A stretch of DNA of 9,562 bases from Pyrinomonadaceae bacterium (lineage in GTDB: Bacteria > Acidobacteriota > Blastocatellia > Pyrinomonadales > Pyrinomonadaceae): assembly GCA_013695245.1 (NCBI GenBank), contig JACDAW010000206.1:1-9562 (forward strand), read 5' to 3'. Of the stretch, positions 1 through 6,163 are shown one piece after another. A program made the position numbers and the translations under genes. The notes under the pieces are model-generated. The model had not been told where the DNA came from and made no database searches. It saw only the letters and a program-made list of their open reading frames with translations. The number at the start of each line of letters is the position of its first letter. Position 1 is the first letter of the stretch.

Positions 1-621
1 TTGCAACTGACCTTCGACGAGTTTGACTGAACGCTCAAGCTCGATGAAAGCAGCAAGACGACGTTTTAAAATCTCTGCGTTAGCCTGTTGGACGCGGCGG
101 GCGCGATCATCTAAGGCGTTTTCAATCGCGCGTTCGGCTTGCGTCAATTGATTCTGCACGGCTTGGCGATTGATCGAGCGCAGATGATTTTTGCGGCGGC
201 GATACACGTCGAGCAGGTCAACGAAATCTTCCCAACGCTGATCGAGTGTTTGCAGGTTCGCGGGAATCTCGCGCGAGCCCGTAAACTTTTTATAGTTGTC
301 GTAGATTTGCTGCTTCAACCACTTGAGGTAGTTGACGGCTTCGATCTCGCGCGGGTCGAAACTTTTGATCATCGCTTCGCGGCGGTATTCGCGCAACTTG
401 CGGAGGCGATCTTTCGCCCGCTTATCAATCACCTTGCGGTAAAGCGTACTGGCGGGCACGGTGGCGAGATACAAACTCTCAGCGACTAATGCCGCGCCGA
501 GCGGAATTATGGATTGCGTATAAGCGGCCGCTACCGCGAAACCCGCGATGCCCCAAAAGTTGACGGGTTCTTTCAGAGCTTCCACTAAATATTGCGTGTC
601 GATCTTCGGTCTCTGCGTCAT
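1..621 (-). CDS. Membrane-anchored coiled-coil protein of unknown function, C-terminus cut by window edge
   Basis: An uninterrupted minus-strand frame of 207 codons starts at ATG 621 and runs off the left edge without a stop, so the gene is incomplete. An in-frame TAA lies a few codons upstream, which fixes the start to this ATG; the ribosome binding site is weak (GGTAAAG). The first 20 residues are polar. Residues about 22-58 are hydrophobic (NFWGIAGFAVAAAYTQSIIP and on) and probably form one or two membrane passes. The rest is rich in Arg, Lys, Glu and Gln (KDRLRKLREYRRE, LTQAERAIENALDDRARR) and looks like long helices or coiled coil on one face of the membrane. The gene begins 40 bp after the pspA stop on the same strand, so the two are probably co-transcribed and it may act in the same membrane-stress response. 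I do not recognise the family, and this role is inferred only from position. Confidence 0.75.
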   Translation of the reverse strand, partial: MTQRPKIDTQYLVEALKEPVNFWGIAGFAVAAAYTQSIIPLGAALVAESLYLATVPASTLYRKVIDKRAKDRLRKLREYRREAMIKSFDPREIEAVNYLKWLKQQIYDNYKKFTGSREIPANLQTLDQRWEDFVDLLDVYRRRKNHLRSINRQAVQNQLTQAERAIENALDDRARRVQQANAEILKRRLAAFIELERSVKLVEGQLQ

Positions 622-661
622 AACAACTTTACCGCTTTATAAATTTTACGCTTCACATCCC

Positions 662-1399
662 TTACTGCTCGCTTGCGCTTTCCTCCCGCGCGGCGGGTAG
701 CGCCCCCACTTGTTTCGTCGTTGAACCCGGCAGCAGTCCCATCTCGCGCTTGTAGTCAAGCAACTTATCCTGCAACTGCATGTCGGTCGCTTCACGCTCG
801 ATCTCCTGCATCTGTGTGTCAACATTTGACGTGCCGAGTTGCATCTTGGCTTCGGCGGCCGCCGAGCGGCGATCAATTTTATCGCGCATCTCGCCGAACG
901 AGGAAGCGTCGTCGCCGAGTTGGAAAGATTCCATCGTTTGGGCAAGCTGCTCTTGGAGTTTCGCTTGCTTCGATTGGTTGATGAGTTGCATCGCCTCGGC
1001 CGTGCGTCGCTGCATCTGAAGCACGTAGTTGTCGCGCGCCTTCAGAGCTTGCTTTGATGCGTTGGTCGCGTGGTCGAGTTGCTGCCCGGTTCTCTGCAAG
1101 TCGAGTTGGGCTTGTTGAAGTTGACCGATGTAGGCGGTGGCAATGTCGTCGCGCCCAAGTTTAACGGAGGCTTTGATTTTTGAATCGAGTTCGACGACTT
1201 GCCCTTCGAGGCGCTCCTTGTTTTTCGCCAGCAACTTCTCGGTCGCCATCACCTGCGCCACCGAGTTGTTGAGTTCCGGCACGCGGTCGCGCATGTCGCG
1301 GATCGTTTGCTGAAGAATGAGTTCGGGGTCTTCGGTCTTCTCTACAAGGCCGCCGAACATCGCGCGTATCGAACGCTTAAGTCTTGCCCAAGTTCCCAT
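662..1399 (-). CDS. pspA: PspA/IM30 (Vipp1) family phage shock protein A
   Basis: This 245-residue protein is typical of the PspA/IM30 family (E. coli PspA is about 220 residues), which belongs to the bacterial ESCRT-III-like membrane remodelling proteins. Seen in sequence: an N-terminal amphipathic helix (MGTWARLKRSIRAMFGGLVE), the family hallmark EDPELILQQ at residues 23-31, then nearly continuous charged helices to about residue 220, and a short disordered tail. Family members bind the cytoplasmic face of the inner membrane, assemble into rods or rings, and limit proton leakage under envelope stress; in E. coli PspA also inhibits PspF. No pspF, pspB or pspC is visible here, so regulation is probably not of the E. 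coli type. The start ATG has a good ribosome binding site (GAGGA about 9 nt upstream) and a sigma70-like promoter about 30 nt ahead. It is followed by a membrane coiled-coil gene, which suggests a two-gene operon. Confidence 0.93.
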   Translation of the reverse strand: MGTWARLKRSIRAMFGGLVEKTEDPELILQQTIRDMRDRVPELNNSVAQVMATEKLLAKNKERLEGQVVELDSKIKASVKLGRDDIATAYIGQLQQAQLDLQRTGQQLDHATNASKQALKARDNYVLQMQRRTAEAMQLINQSKQAKLQEQLAQTMESFQLGDDASSFGEMRDKIDRRSAAAEAKMQLGTSNVDTQMQEIEREATDMQLQDKLLDYKREMGLLPGSTTKQVGALPAAREESASEQ

Positions 1400-1436
1400 T
1401 TCTACTCTTCCTCACGATCAGCAACTGCTGCGTGTA

Positions 1437-1464
1437 ATCATAATAAAAGCAACTGCAACGTCAA
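1437..1464 (-). promoter_or_regulatory. Predicted sigma70 promoter of pspA
   Basis: On the minus strand, TTGACG (1464-1459) is followed after 16 bp by TATGAT (1442-1437). Each element has one mismatch to consensus. The start of transcription would fall near 1430, giving a leader of about 31 nt that contains the pspA ribosome binding site. No sigma54 -24/-12 element, as used by E. coli psp, was seen here. The remaining sequence between this promoter and purD (1465-1642) shows no gene and no convincing terminator. Confidence 0.55.
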
Positions 1465-1642
1465 AGAAACCTTCCTGCATAGTACGATAAACAAACGCGC
1501 GCGGTTGCAATCTTCGCCTCCCGTCGCTCTGAGGCTAAGTATATCAGCAGTGCGGCGTTCACGACTAGAGCGAAGCAGAAGGAGCGCCTAACGAACTCGA
1601 AAACCGGAGAACGGGCGCACATCGCGTGACTAAAATTACATA

Positions 1643-2950
1643 TTACGATTTACCATCCAGTTCGCTTTTACCGAAACTTCCGATGTCACGTCGGTACTGC
1701 ATTCCCTCCCAATTTATGCCTTCGATGCGCCGATAGCAGCGACGCAAAGCTTCGTCGAGCGTTGCGCCAACACCCGTGACGTTGAGCACGCGCCCGCCCG
1801 CGACGATCCAATTTCCTTCCCCGTCGCGCGCCGTTCCCGCGTGAAAAACTTCAACATTTGTATCCGATGAATCGGCGCTCTCAAGTCCTTCGATGCGCGC
1901 GTCCATCTCCGGTTGTTCCGGGTAGCCGCGCGCGGCGAGCACAACGCACGCCGATGCCTCTTCGCTCCATTCAACCGACACGGAACTTAACCGCCCGCGC
2001 GCCACAGCGTCGAAAGTTTCCGCGAGGTCGCTTCGCAAACGAATGAGGATCGCCTGCGCTTCCGGGTCGCCAAAGCGCACGTTGTATTCGAGCACGCGCG
2101 CGCCTTCCGTCGTCAACATCAAGCCGACGTAGAGCACGCCGCGAAACTCGAAACCTTCCGCGCGCGCTCCTTCCAGCGTCGGCTCAACGACTTCACGCAC
2201 GACGCGGTTTTTCGTTTTCTCGTCAAGCACTGAAGCAGAAGTGATCGCGCCCATACCGCCCGTGTTCGCGCCCGTATCATTTTCTCCGATGCGCTTGTGG
2301 TCGCGGGCGGCGGGCATTAACTTATAATCGCGCCCGTCCGTGAAAAGCAGCAACGACACTTCGTGCCCCGCAAGCGTCTCTTCGAGCACCACGCATTTGG
2401 ATTCCTCGCCTGCGCTCGTTTTCAACAAATTCGCCGCCGCCTGCATCGCCTCACCGCGTGAACGCGCGAGGACAACACCTTTCCCGGCCGCTAAACCGTC
2501 GGCTTTAACCACGACCGGAGCATCTTCGCTTCCAAACTCCCCACGCTCAAGTATTCGACGAACCTCGTCAACCGAATTTGCCGTGCGGTAACGCGCCGTC
2601 GGGATGTGATGGCGCGTCATAAAATCTTTGGCGAAAATTTTGCTCGATTCTAATCGCGCGGCTTCACGTGTCGGCGCAGCGACGAGCAAGCGTCGCGCCG
2701 CAAATTCGTTCGCTATCCCGGCCGCAAGCGCGGCTTCTCCGCCGACAATCGTTAAATCGATCTTCGACTCTTCGGCGAAGTCAGCCAACGCGGAAACATC
2801 CGTAACTTTGATCGGCGCACACGAAAAACTTTGCGCGATGCCGGAGTTTCCCGGCGCGCAGAAAAGCTCTGCCGCACTCAACGAGTTTTTCTGTAACGTC
2901 CGCAGAATCGCGTGTTCGCGCCCGCCGGAGCCTACTACCAGAATTTTCAT
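1643..2950 (-). CDS. purD: Phosphoribosylamine--glycine ligase (GAR synthetase)
   Basis: PurD performs the second step of de novo purine synthesis: ATP-dependent ligation of 5-phosphoribosylamine and glycine to glycinamide ribonucleotide, in the cytosol. The 435-residue protein matches the family length. Visible motifs in order: N-terminal GSGGREHA (residues 7-14), the ATP-grasp segment VKADGLAAGKGV (148-159), the RDHKR...NTGGMGA loop (216-235), the GARS signature NVRFGDPEAQ (290-299), and the C-terminal domain with FHAGT and GGRVLNVT (about 369-392). A longer reading from GTG at 2959 would add three residues (V-I-D). I prefer ATG 2950 because it gives the canonical MKILVVGSGGREHA start and because GAGAAG lies about 11 nt upstream. 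There are no other purine genes nearby, so it appears to be a single transcription unit. All signature residues are present and nothing suggests decay. Confidence 0.95.
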   Translation of the reverse strand: MKILVVGSGGREHAILRTLQKNSLSAAELFCAPGNSGIAQSFSCAPIKVTDVSALADFAEESKIDLTIVGGEAALAAGIANEFAARRLLVAAPTREAARLESSKIFAKDFMTRHHIPTARYRTANSVDEVRRILERGEFGSEDAPVVVKADGLAAGKGVVLARSRGEAMQAAANLLKTSAGEESKCVVLEETLAGHEVSLLLFTDGRDYKLMPAARDHKRIGENDTGANTGGMGAITSASVLDEKTKNRVVREVVEPTLEGARAEGFEFRGVLYVGLMLTTEGARVLEYNVRFGDPEAQAILIRLRSDLAETFDAVARGRLSSVSVEWSEEASACVVLAARGYPEQPEMDARIEGLESADSSDTNVEVFHAGTARDGEGNWIVAGGRVLNVTGVGATLDEALRRCYRRIEGINWEGMQYRRDIGSFGKSELDGKS

Positions 2951-3020
2951 GTCAATCACATCTTCTCAAACGCCCCTGCGAAGATAACCCAACATTGTCC
3001 CACCCCGTGTCTGACCATCG

Positions 3021-3049
3021 AGCATATTAAAATAAAGTTACAAACAAAG
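3021..3049 (-). promoter_or_regulatory. Tentative purD promoter
   Basis: On the minus strand, CTTTGT (3049-3044) and TATGCT (3026-3021) are separated by 17 bp in an AT-rich stretch. The match is weak at -35. It would give a purD leader of about 64 nt and would lie back-to-back with the plus-strand promoter that starts at 3051. Other placements in the same AT-rich block are possible. Confidence 0.3.
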
Positions 3050-3050
3050 C

Positions 3051-3079
3051 TTGACACGGTTTTGTGACATAGATATAAC
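3051..3079 (+). promoter_or_regulatory. Strong predicted sigma70 promoter of the zinc-ribbon gene
   Basis: A consensus TTGACA (3051-3056) is separated by exactly 17 bp from TATAAC (3074-3079), which has one mismatch to TATAAT. This is the best promoter match in the window. Transcription would start near 3086, more than 200 nt before the start codon at 3299. It lies back-to-back with the purD upstream region. Confidence 0.65.
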
Positions 3080-3085
3080 TTGCCC

Positions 3086-3298
3086 TTGTATAAACGCAAG
3101 TCGGGGCGCGCGTTGCTTTGTGCGTAGCGAATTGAGTGACAGGAAATTACGGCTCAAATTCCGAAGAGCAGTGCCGCTCACGGGCAAAATAGATAATCCT
3201 CGCTCGCTAGCATCAGCGTTTTAATTCGGTGATAACGCGACGGGTGGCTTCCACTCATCGCTGTTCTGTTCAAAAGTCAACAACAAGGGATGGTTATT
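3086..3298 (+). promoter_or_regulatory. Long 5' leader (about 210 nt) of the zinc-ribbon gene, possibly structured
   Basis: Between the predicted transcription start and the ATG at 3299 there is no credible reading frame. Possible pairings are GAATTGAG (3129-3136) with CTCAAATTC (3153-3161, one bulge), and a crossing pair near 3210-3240: ATCA with TGAT, and GCGTT with AACGC, which would form a small pseudoknot. The leader ends in a clear ribosome binding site, AAGGGA (3285-3290), 8 nt before ATG 3299. I do not recognise a known riboswitch or thermosensor class. The length itself is the main evidence for post-transcriptional control. Confidence 0.4.
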
Positions 3299-3676
3299 AT
3301 GAATGAAGCGAAGACGGCGAGTGAAACGAACGGCGAATGGAATCATGCGGGCGAGTTGGAACTGGAAGACCGCAGCATTAAGTGCGTTGATTGCGGCGAA
3401 GATTTTATCTGGACGATAGGCGAACAAACCTTCTTCCACGACAAGGGTTTGCAGAACGAACCGAAGCGTTGCAAACCCTGCAAGCAAGCGAAGAACGAAC
3501 GCCTCGCTGCCATCGCCGCCGCACAGGAATCAGGCACGCGCCAACGCATCGAAGTCTCTGTTAAATGCGCGCAGTGCGGCGGGCAAACCACCGTCCCCTT
3601 CTACCCTTCGCAGGGACGCCCCGTCTATTGTCGCTCTTGCTTTCTCGCCATGCGCGCCTCGCAAGATTCTGTTTGA
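3299..3676 (+). CDS. Small protein with two zinc ribbons (zf-trcl-type plus CxxC-x17-CxxC domain)
   Basis: This 125-residue soluble protein has eight cysteines in two four-cysteine sets. The first ribbon is C29xxC32-x25-C58xxC61 with the pattern IKCVDCGEDFIWTIGEQ ... NEPKRCKPC, typical of the 'probable zinc-ribbon' (zf-trcl) family. The second is C90xxC93-x17-C111xxC114 (VKCAQCGGQTTVPFYP ... GRPVYCRSC), which fits the CxxC-x17-CxxC domain described in several bacterial phyla, sometimes fused to DEAD-box helicases. A Lys/Arg/Ala-rich helix links them. Binding of one structural zinc per ribbon is likely; nucleic acid or ribonucleoprotein binding is plausible but unproven. The start was set at ATG 3299, not ATG 3290, because AAGGGA (3285-3290) sits 8 nt before 3299 and overlaps the earlier ATG. 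The gene has its own strong promoter and a long leader, and converges with kup. Confidence 0.85.
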   Translation: MNEAKTASETNGEWNHAGELELEDRSIKCVDCGEDFIWTIGEQTFFHDKGLQNEPKRCKPCKQAKNERLAAIAAAQESGTRQRIEVSVKCAQCGGQTTVPFYPSQGRPVYCRSCFLAMRASQDSV

Positions 3677-3738
3677 GTGTCGGCTGAGTCAAGCTCAAAG
3701 CTCTTTTGCTGATAACTTACGCGCCCTCCTCTTTTAAC

Positions 3739-3777
3739 TTCCCGCTCCGAAATCGGCGTGCCCGTAAGCAGCGGGAA
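3739..3777. terminator. Inverted repeat between convergent genes, possible bidirectional terminator
   Basis: TTCCCGCT (3739-3746) pairs perfectly with AGCGGGAA (3770-3777), and a second small hairpin CCG-AAAT-CGG (3747-3756) lies inside. It sits between the stop of the zinc-ribbon gene (3676) and the stop of kup (3790), where a shared terminator is expected. There is no proper T-tract on either strand (only AAAAG/TTAAAAG neighbours), so rho-independent activity is doubtful. Confidence 0.33.
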
Positions 3778-3789
3778 AAGCCGTCCCTG

Positions 3790-5721
3790 CTAAATCTCTA
3801 CCTGTGAGCCTAACTCGACGACTCTGTTGGGCGGCAAGCAGAAGTAGGCGGTGGCGGTTGATGCGTTGCGCGACATCAAGGCAAACATCTTTTCGCGCCA
3901 GATCATCATGCCCGGATGCTTGCTCGCAATCACCGTTTCGCGGCCGAGAAAGTAGGTCGTGTCCATCGGATTAAAAACCGGATCAGGCGGTTTCAAATTC
4001 TCTAAAACTTCCGGGATGTCCGGGTCTTCCATAAACCCGTAATTGATAATCATGCGGTAAAACTCATGGCCGAGCGACTCGACCTGCACGCGATCTTCAG
4101 GCTCGACGTGCGGAGTCTGTTTTGTCTTAACCGTTAAGAGGACGACGCGCTCGTGCAGCACCTTGTTGTGTTCGAGGTTGTGCATCAAGGCGGGCGGCGT
4201 GCCGGAAGCCGTGCCGTTCATAAAGACGGCCGTGCCGGGCACACGCGCCGGCGGATTTTTAGCGATGTCACGCAAGAATTCGCTGATCGGATGAGCGCGC
4301 GACAGCAACCGCTCGGCCAACACACGCCGCCCTTTCTTCCACGTTGTCATCAACGTAAAGATCGCCGCCCCAACGACGAGCGGAAACCAACCGCCGTGCG
4401 GAATCTTGATGACATTCGCGCCGAAGAACGCAAGATCGATCACGAGGAAGAAGCCGGAGAGCAAGAGCGCTACCGGCAAACTCCAACCCCATTTCTCATG
4501 CTCGACGACGAAGAGCAGAATCGTCGTGATCACCATCGTCGATGTCACGGCGATGCCGTAAGCGGCGGCCAGATTGCTCGACGTGCGAAAGCCGATGACA
4601 ATTGCAATGCAGCCGATCATCAACGCCCAATTGAGCGCCGGAATGTAAATCTGCCCCATCTCGGTCGAAGAGGTGTGTTCGATCTTTAAGCGCGGAATGA
4701 AGCCGAGTTGAATGGCCTGCATCGTGAGCGAATACGCGCCGGAGATCAAAGCCTGCGAAGCAATGACGGCGGCGCAAGTCGCCAGCACGATCATCGGATA
4801 CAAAGCCCATTCGGGCGCGAGCAAATAGAAAGGATTTTCCTTTGCCGTCGGATTCTCTAACAGCAATGCTCCTTGACCGAGATAGTTGAGCATCAAAGCG
4901 GGCAAGACGAGCGCGAACCACGCGATGCGGATCGGTTTTTTGCCGAAGTGTCCCATGTCGGCGTAGAGAGCTTCGCCGCCCGTGACGACGAGAAAGACAG
5001 TGCCGAGCACGAGGAAGCCGTGCCAGCCGTTACGCATGAAGAAGTCGAACCCGTGAACGGGGTTGAACGCGCCGACGACCGACGGATGGCGAACGATCTG
5101 CATCACGCCGAGCAGCGCGATGACGAAGAACCAGACGAGCATGATGGGGCCGAACAACTTCCCTACTTTCGCCGTGCCGCGACTTTGAATCAGGAACAGC
5201 CCGATGAGGATCGCTATCGTAATCGGAACGACGTAAGACTCAAAAAGTTTTGTTGCCACGTTCAAACCTTCGACCGCGTCGAGCACAGAGATGGCAGGCG
5301 TGATGATGCCGTCGCCGTAGAGCAGCGCCGCGCCGAAGATGCCGAACACGACGATCCACCAGCGTTCGCTTTTGCTCACAATCTTGATCGGCGTCGCCAG
5401 CGCGGTCAAAGCGAGAATGCCGCCTTCGCCGTGATTGTCGGCGCGAAGGACGAAGACGCAATACTTGATCGTAATGATAATGATCAGCGCCCAAAAGATG
5501 AGCGACAGCACGCCGAAGATGTTCGCGGGCGACGGTTCAATGCCATGCGTGCCGTGAAAGCATTCGCGTAAGGCGTAGAGCGGACTCGTGCCGATGTCGC
5601 CATAGACGACGCCGAGCGCGGTCAGCGAAAGCAGCGCGAGGTAGCGTCCGGTGGGCGTCGCGCGATGGAGGTGTTCGCCTGTTGATGTTGTATGAATGTC
5701 GGTGGCTTTTATGGTGTCCAT
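3790..5721 (-). CDS. kup: Kup-family low-affinity potassium uptake protein (K+:H+ symporter)
   Basis: Full-length 643-residue member of the KUP/HAK/KT family, inner-membrane potassium importers coupled to protons. Family motifs are all present: GVVYGDIGTSPLYAL in the first membrane helix (residues 37-51), DNHGEGGI (95-102), YGDGIITPAISVLDAVEG (135-152), GGEALYADMGHFG (248-260), about 12 membrane segments up to residue 460, a cytosolic C-terminal domain (about 461-643), and the conserved end PPNRVVELGSQVEI. The acidic residue of the GDIGTSPLY motif (D42), implicated in transport in the family, is retained. The start ATG 5721 lacks a clear ribosome binding site, but an in-frame stop a short way upstream leaves no better choice. 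About 100 nt upstream sits an intrinsic terminator preceded by a c-di-AMP riboswitch, so expression is predicted to fall when c-di-AMP is high. The next gene upstream is a second, unrelated potassium importer candidate with its own copy of the same riboswitch. Confidence 0.95.
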   Translation of the reverse strand: MDTIKATDIHTTSTGEHLHRATPTGRYLALLSLTALGVVYGDIGTSPLYALRECFHGTHGIEPSPANIFGVLSLIFWALIIIITIKYCVFVLRADNHGEGGILALTALATPIKIVSKSERWWIVVFGIFGAALLYGDGIITPAISVLDAVEGLNVATKLFESYVVPITIAILIGLFLIQSRGTAKVGKLFGPIMLVWFFVIALLGVMQIVRHPSVVGAFNPVHGFDFFMRNGWHGFLVLGTVFLVVTGGEALYADMGHFGKKPIRIAWFALVLPALMLNYLGQGALLLENPTAKENPFYLLAPEWALYPMIVLATCAAVIASQALISGAYSLTMQAIQLGFIPRLKIEHTSSTEMGQIYIPALNWALMIGCIAIVIGFRTSSNLAAAYGIAVTSTMVITTILLFVVEHEKWGWSLPVALLLSGFFLVIDLAFFGANVIKIPHGGWFPLVVGAAIFTLMTTWKKGRRVLAERLLSRAHPISEFLRDIAKNPPARVPGTAVFMNGTASGTPPALMHNLEHNKVLHERVVLLTVKTKQTPHVEPEDRVQVESLGHEFYRMIINYGFMEDPDIPEVLENLKPPDPVFNPMDTTYFLGRETVIASKHPGMMIWREKMFALMSRNASTATAYFCLPPNRVVELGSQVEI

Positions 5722-5822
5722 TGTTTGTGCTGAAGTCTGCTACGAGAAACAATCTGAGAGCGGTAAGCTTCTTCGTCCTGCGCTCCCAAATCAAAGCCGC
5801 CGGGAAAGTTTTTACGTCAAAT

Positions 5823-5853
5823 AAAAAAGCGCGGAAGCATGATGCTTCCGCGC
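5823..5853 (-). terminator. Intrinsic terminator of the kup c-di-AMP riboswitch
   Basis: On the minus strand an 11-bp perfect stem (GCGCGGAAGCA with TGCTTCCGCGC, 3-nt loop TCA) is followed at once by TTTTTT (5828-5823). It lies 31 nt after the aptamer and 100 nt before the kup start codon. This is a textbook expression platform: the transcript ends here unless the upstream aptamer is unoccupied. Confidence 0.88.
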
Positions 5854-5884
5854 CTTCTCGACAACTAACTTTGCGGTGGCATTG

Positions 5885-6070
5885 CCCTTCCCATCGAGCC
5901 TACGAGGTTAGCTGACGGGCTTGGACAAGGAAGTGTCCGACGTGAAAGACAAAGCATTTCGCCTTCACGATTCGCCCCGTGTTTCGCCTTCAAATGCGAA
6001 ACGTTGGTTCCCCCGTGCCGCCCCTCTTCGCGCTCAACTGAAAAACGCGGCGGACGGCTTCGGCAGACAA
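5885..6070 (-). promoter_or_regulatory. c-di-AMP riboswitch (ydaO/yuaA class) upstream of kup
   Basis: The minus strand shows the conserved elements of this class in order: the 5' CTGCCGAAGCCG element (6066-6055), CACGGGGGAACCA, GGGGCGAATC (5978-5969), and the diagnostic GTCAGCTAACCTCGTAGGC (5916-5898). Helices visible by eye: GTTTCGC/GCGAAAC (6002-5996 with 5987-5981), CGTGAAG/TTTCACG (5969-5963 with 5947-5941), and GGACA/TGTCC (5938-5934 with 5927-5923). The loop CTTCC of the last hairpin (5933-5929) pairs with GGAAG downstream of the core (5891-5887), the pseudoknot expected for this class. From established work, this class binds two c-di-AMP molecules and usually turns off potassium and osmolyte transport genes. 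A terminator follows, consistent with an OFF switch for kup. Confidence 0.93.
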
Positions 6071-6086
6071 ATTTTCAACGAGTGAG

Positions 6087-6115
6087 ATACTACGCCTCTA
6101 CTCGGCTCTACGCAA
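6087..6115 (-). promoter_or_regulatory. Predicted promoter of the riboswitch-kup unit
   Basis: TTGCGT (6115-6110) and TAGTAT (6092-6087) are 17 bp apart on the minus strand. Transcription would start just before the aptamer, near 6080. The match is moderate, but the position is identical to that in the second leader: in both, 8 bp separate the -10 element from a shared TTGA(A/C)AATTTGTCTGCC segment. The promoter lies about 50 bp after the stop codon of the upstream permease, so kup can be expressed independently of it. Confidence 0.5.
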
Positions 6116-6163
6116 CACGAAAAAATTTGCGAATCTTTCCGAAACTGCGCTTGGAAACTTCCG

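Noticed and set aside
139..489. Plus-strand open frame of 116 codons at the left edge
   Set aside because: The minus strand is open across 1-621 with a membrane segment and coiled-coil pattern and lies in line with pspA; the plus frame is its shadow.
1199..1591. Plus-strand open frame of 130 codons overlapping the pspA start and promoter
   Set aside because: Antisense to the highly conserved PspA N-terminus, and the composition is atypical for a protein.
1590..1642. Possible purD terminator
   Set aside because: Only a 3-bp CCG/CGG stem followed by TTTTC was found, too weak to call.
4873..5571. Long plus-strand open frame (232 codons) antisense to kup
   Set aside because: Its translation is an extreme run of Asp, Glu, Arg, His and Gln without fold-like patterning, exactly opposite a strongly conserved transporter; it is a shadow of kup codon bias.
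5722..5822. Possible second promoter for kup starting from TTGACG after the terminator
   Set aside because: TTGACG is present near 5815 on the minus strand but no acceptable -10 element lies 15-19 bp downstream.
6121..6163. Possible terminator after the KimA-like permease
   Set aside because: A T-rich end and small GGAA/TTCC pairings exist, but no stem longer than about 5 bp forms next to the T-tract.
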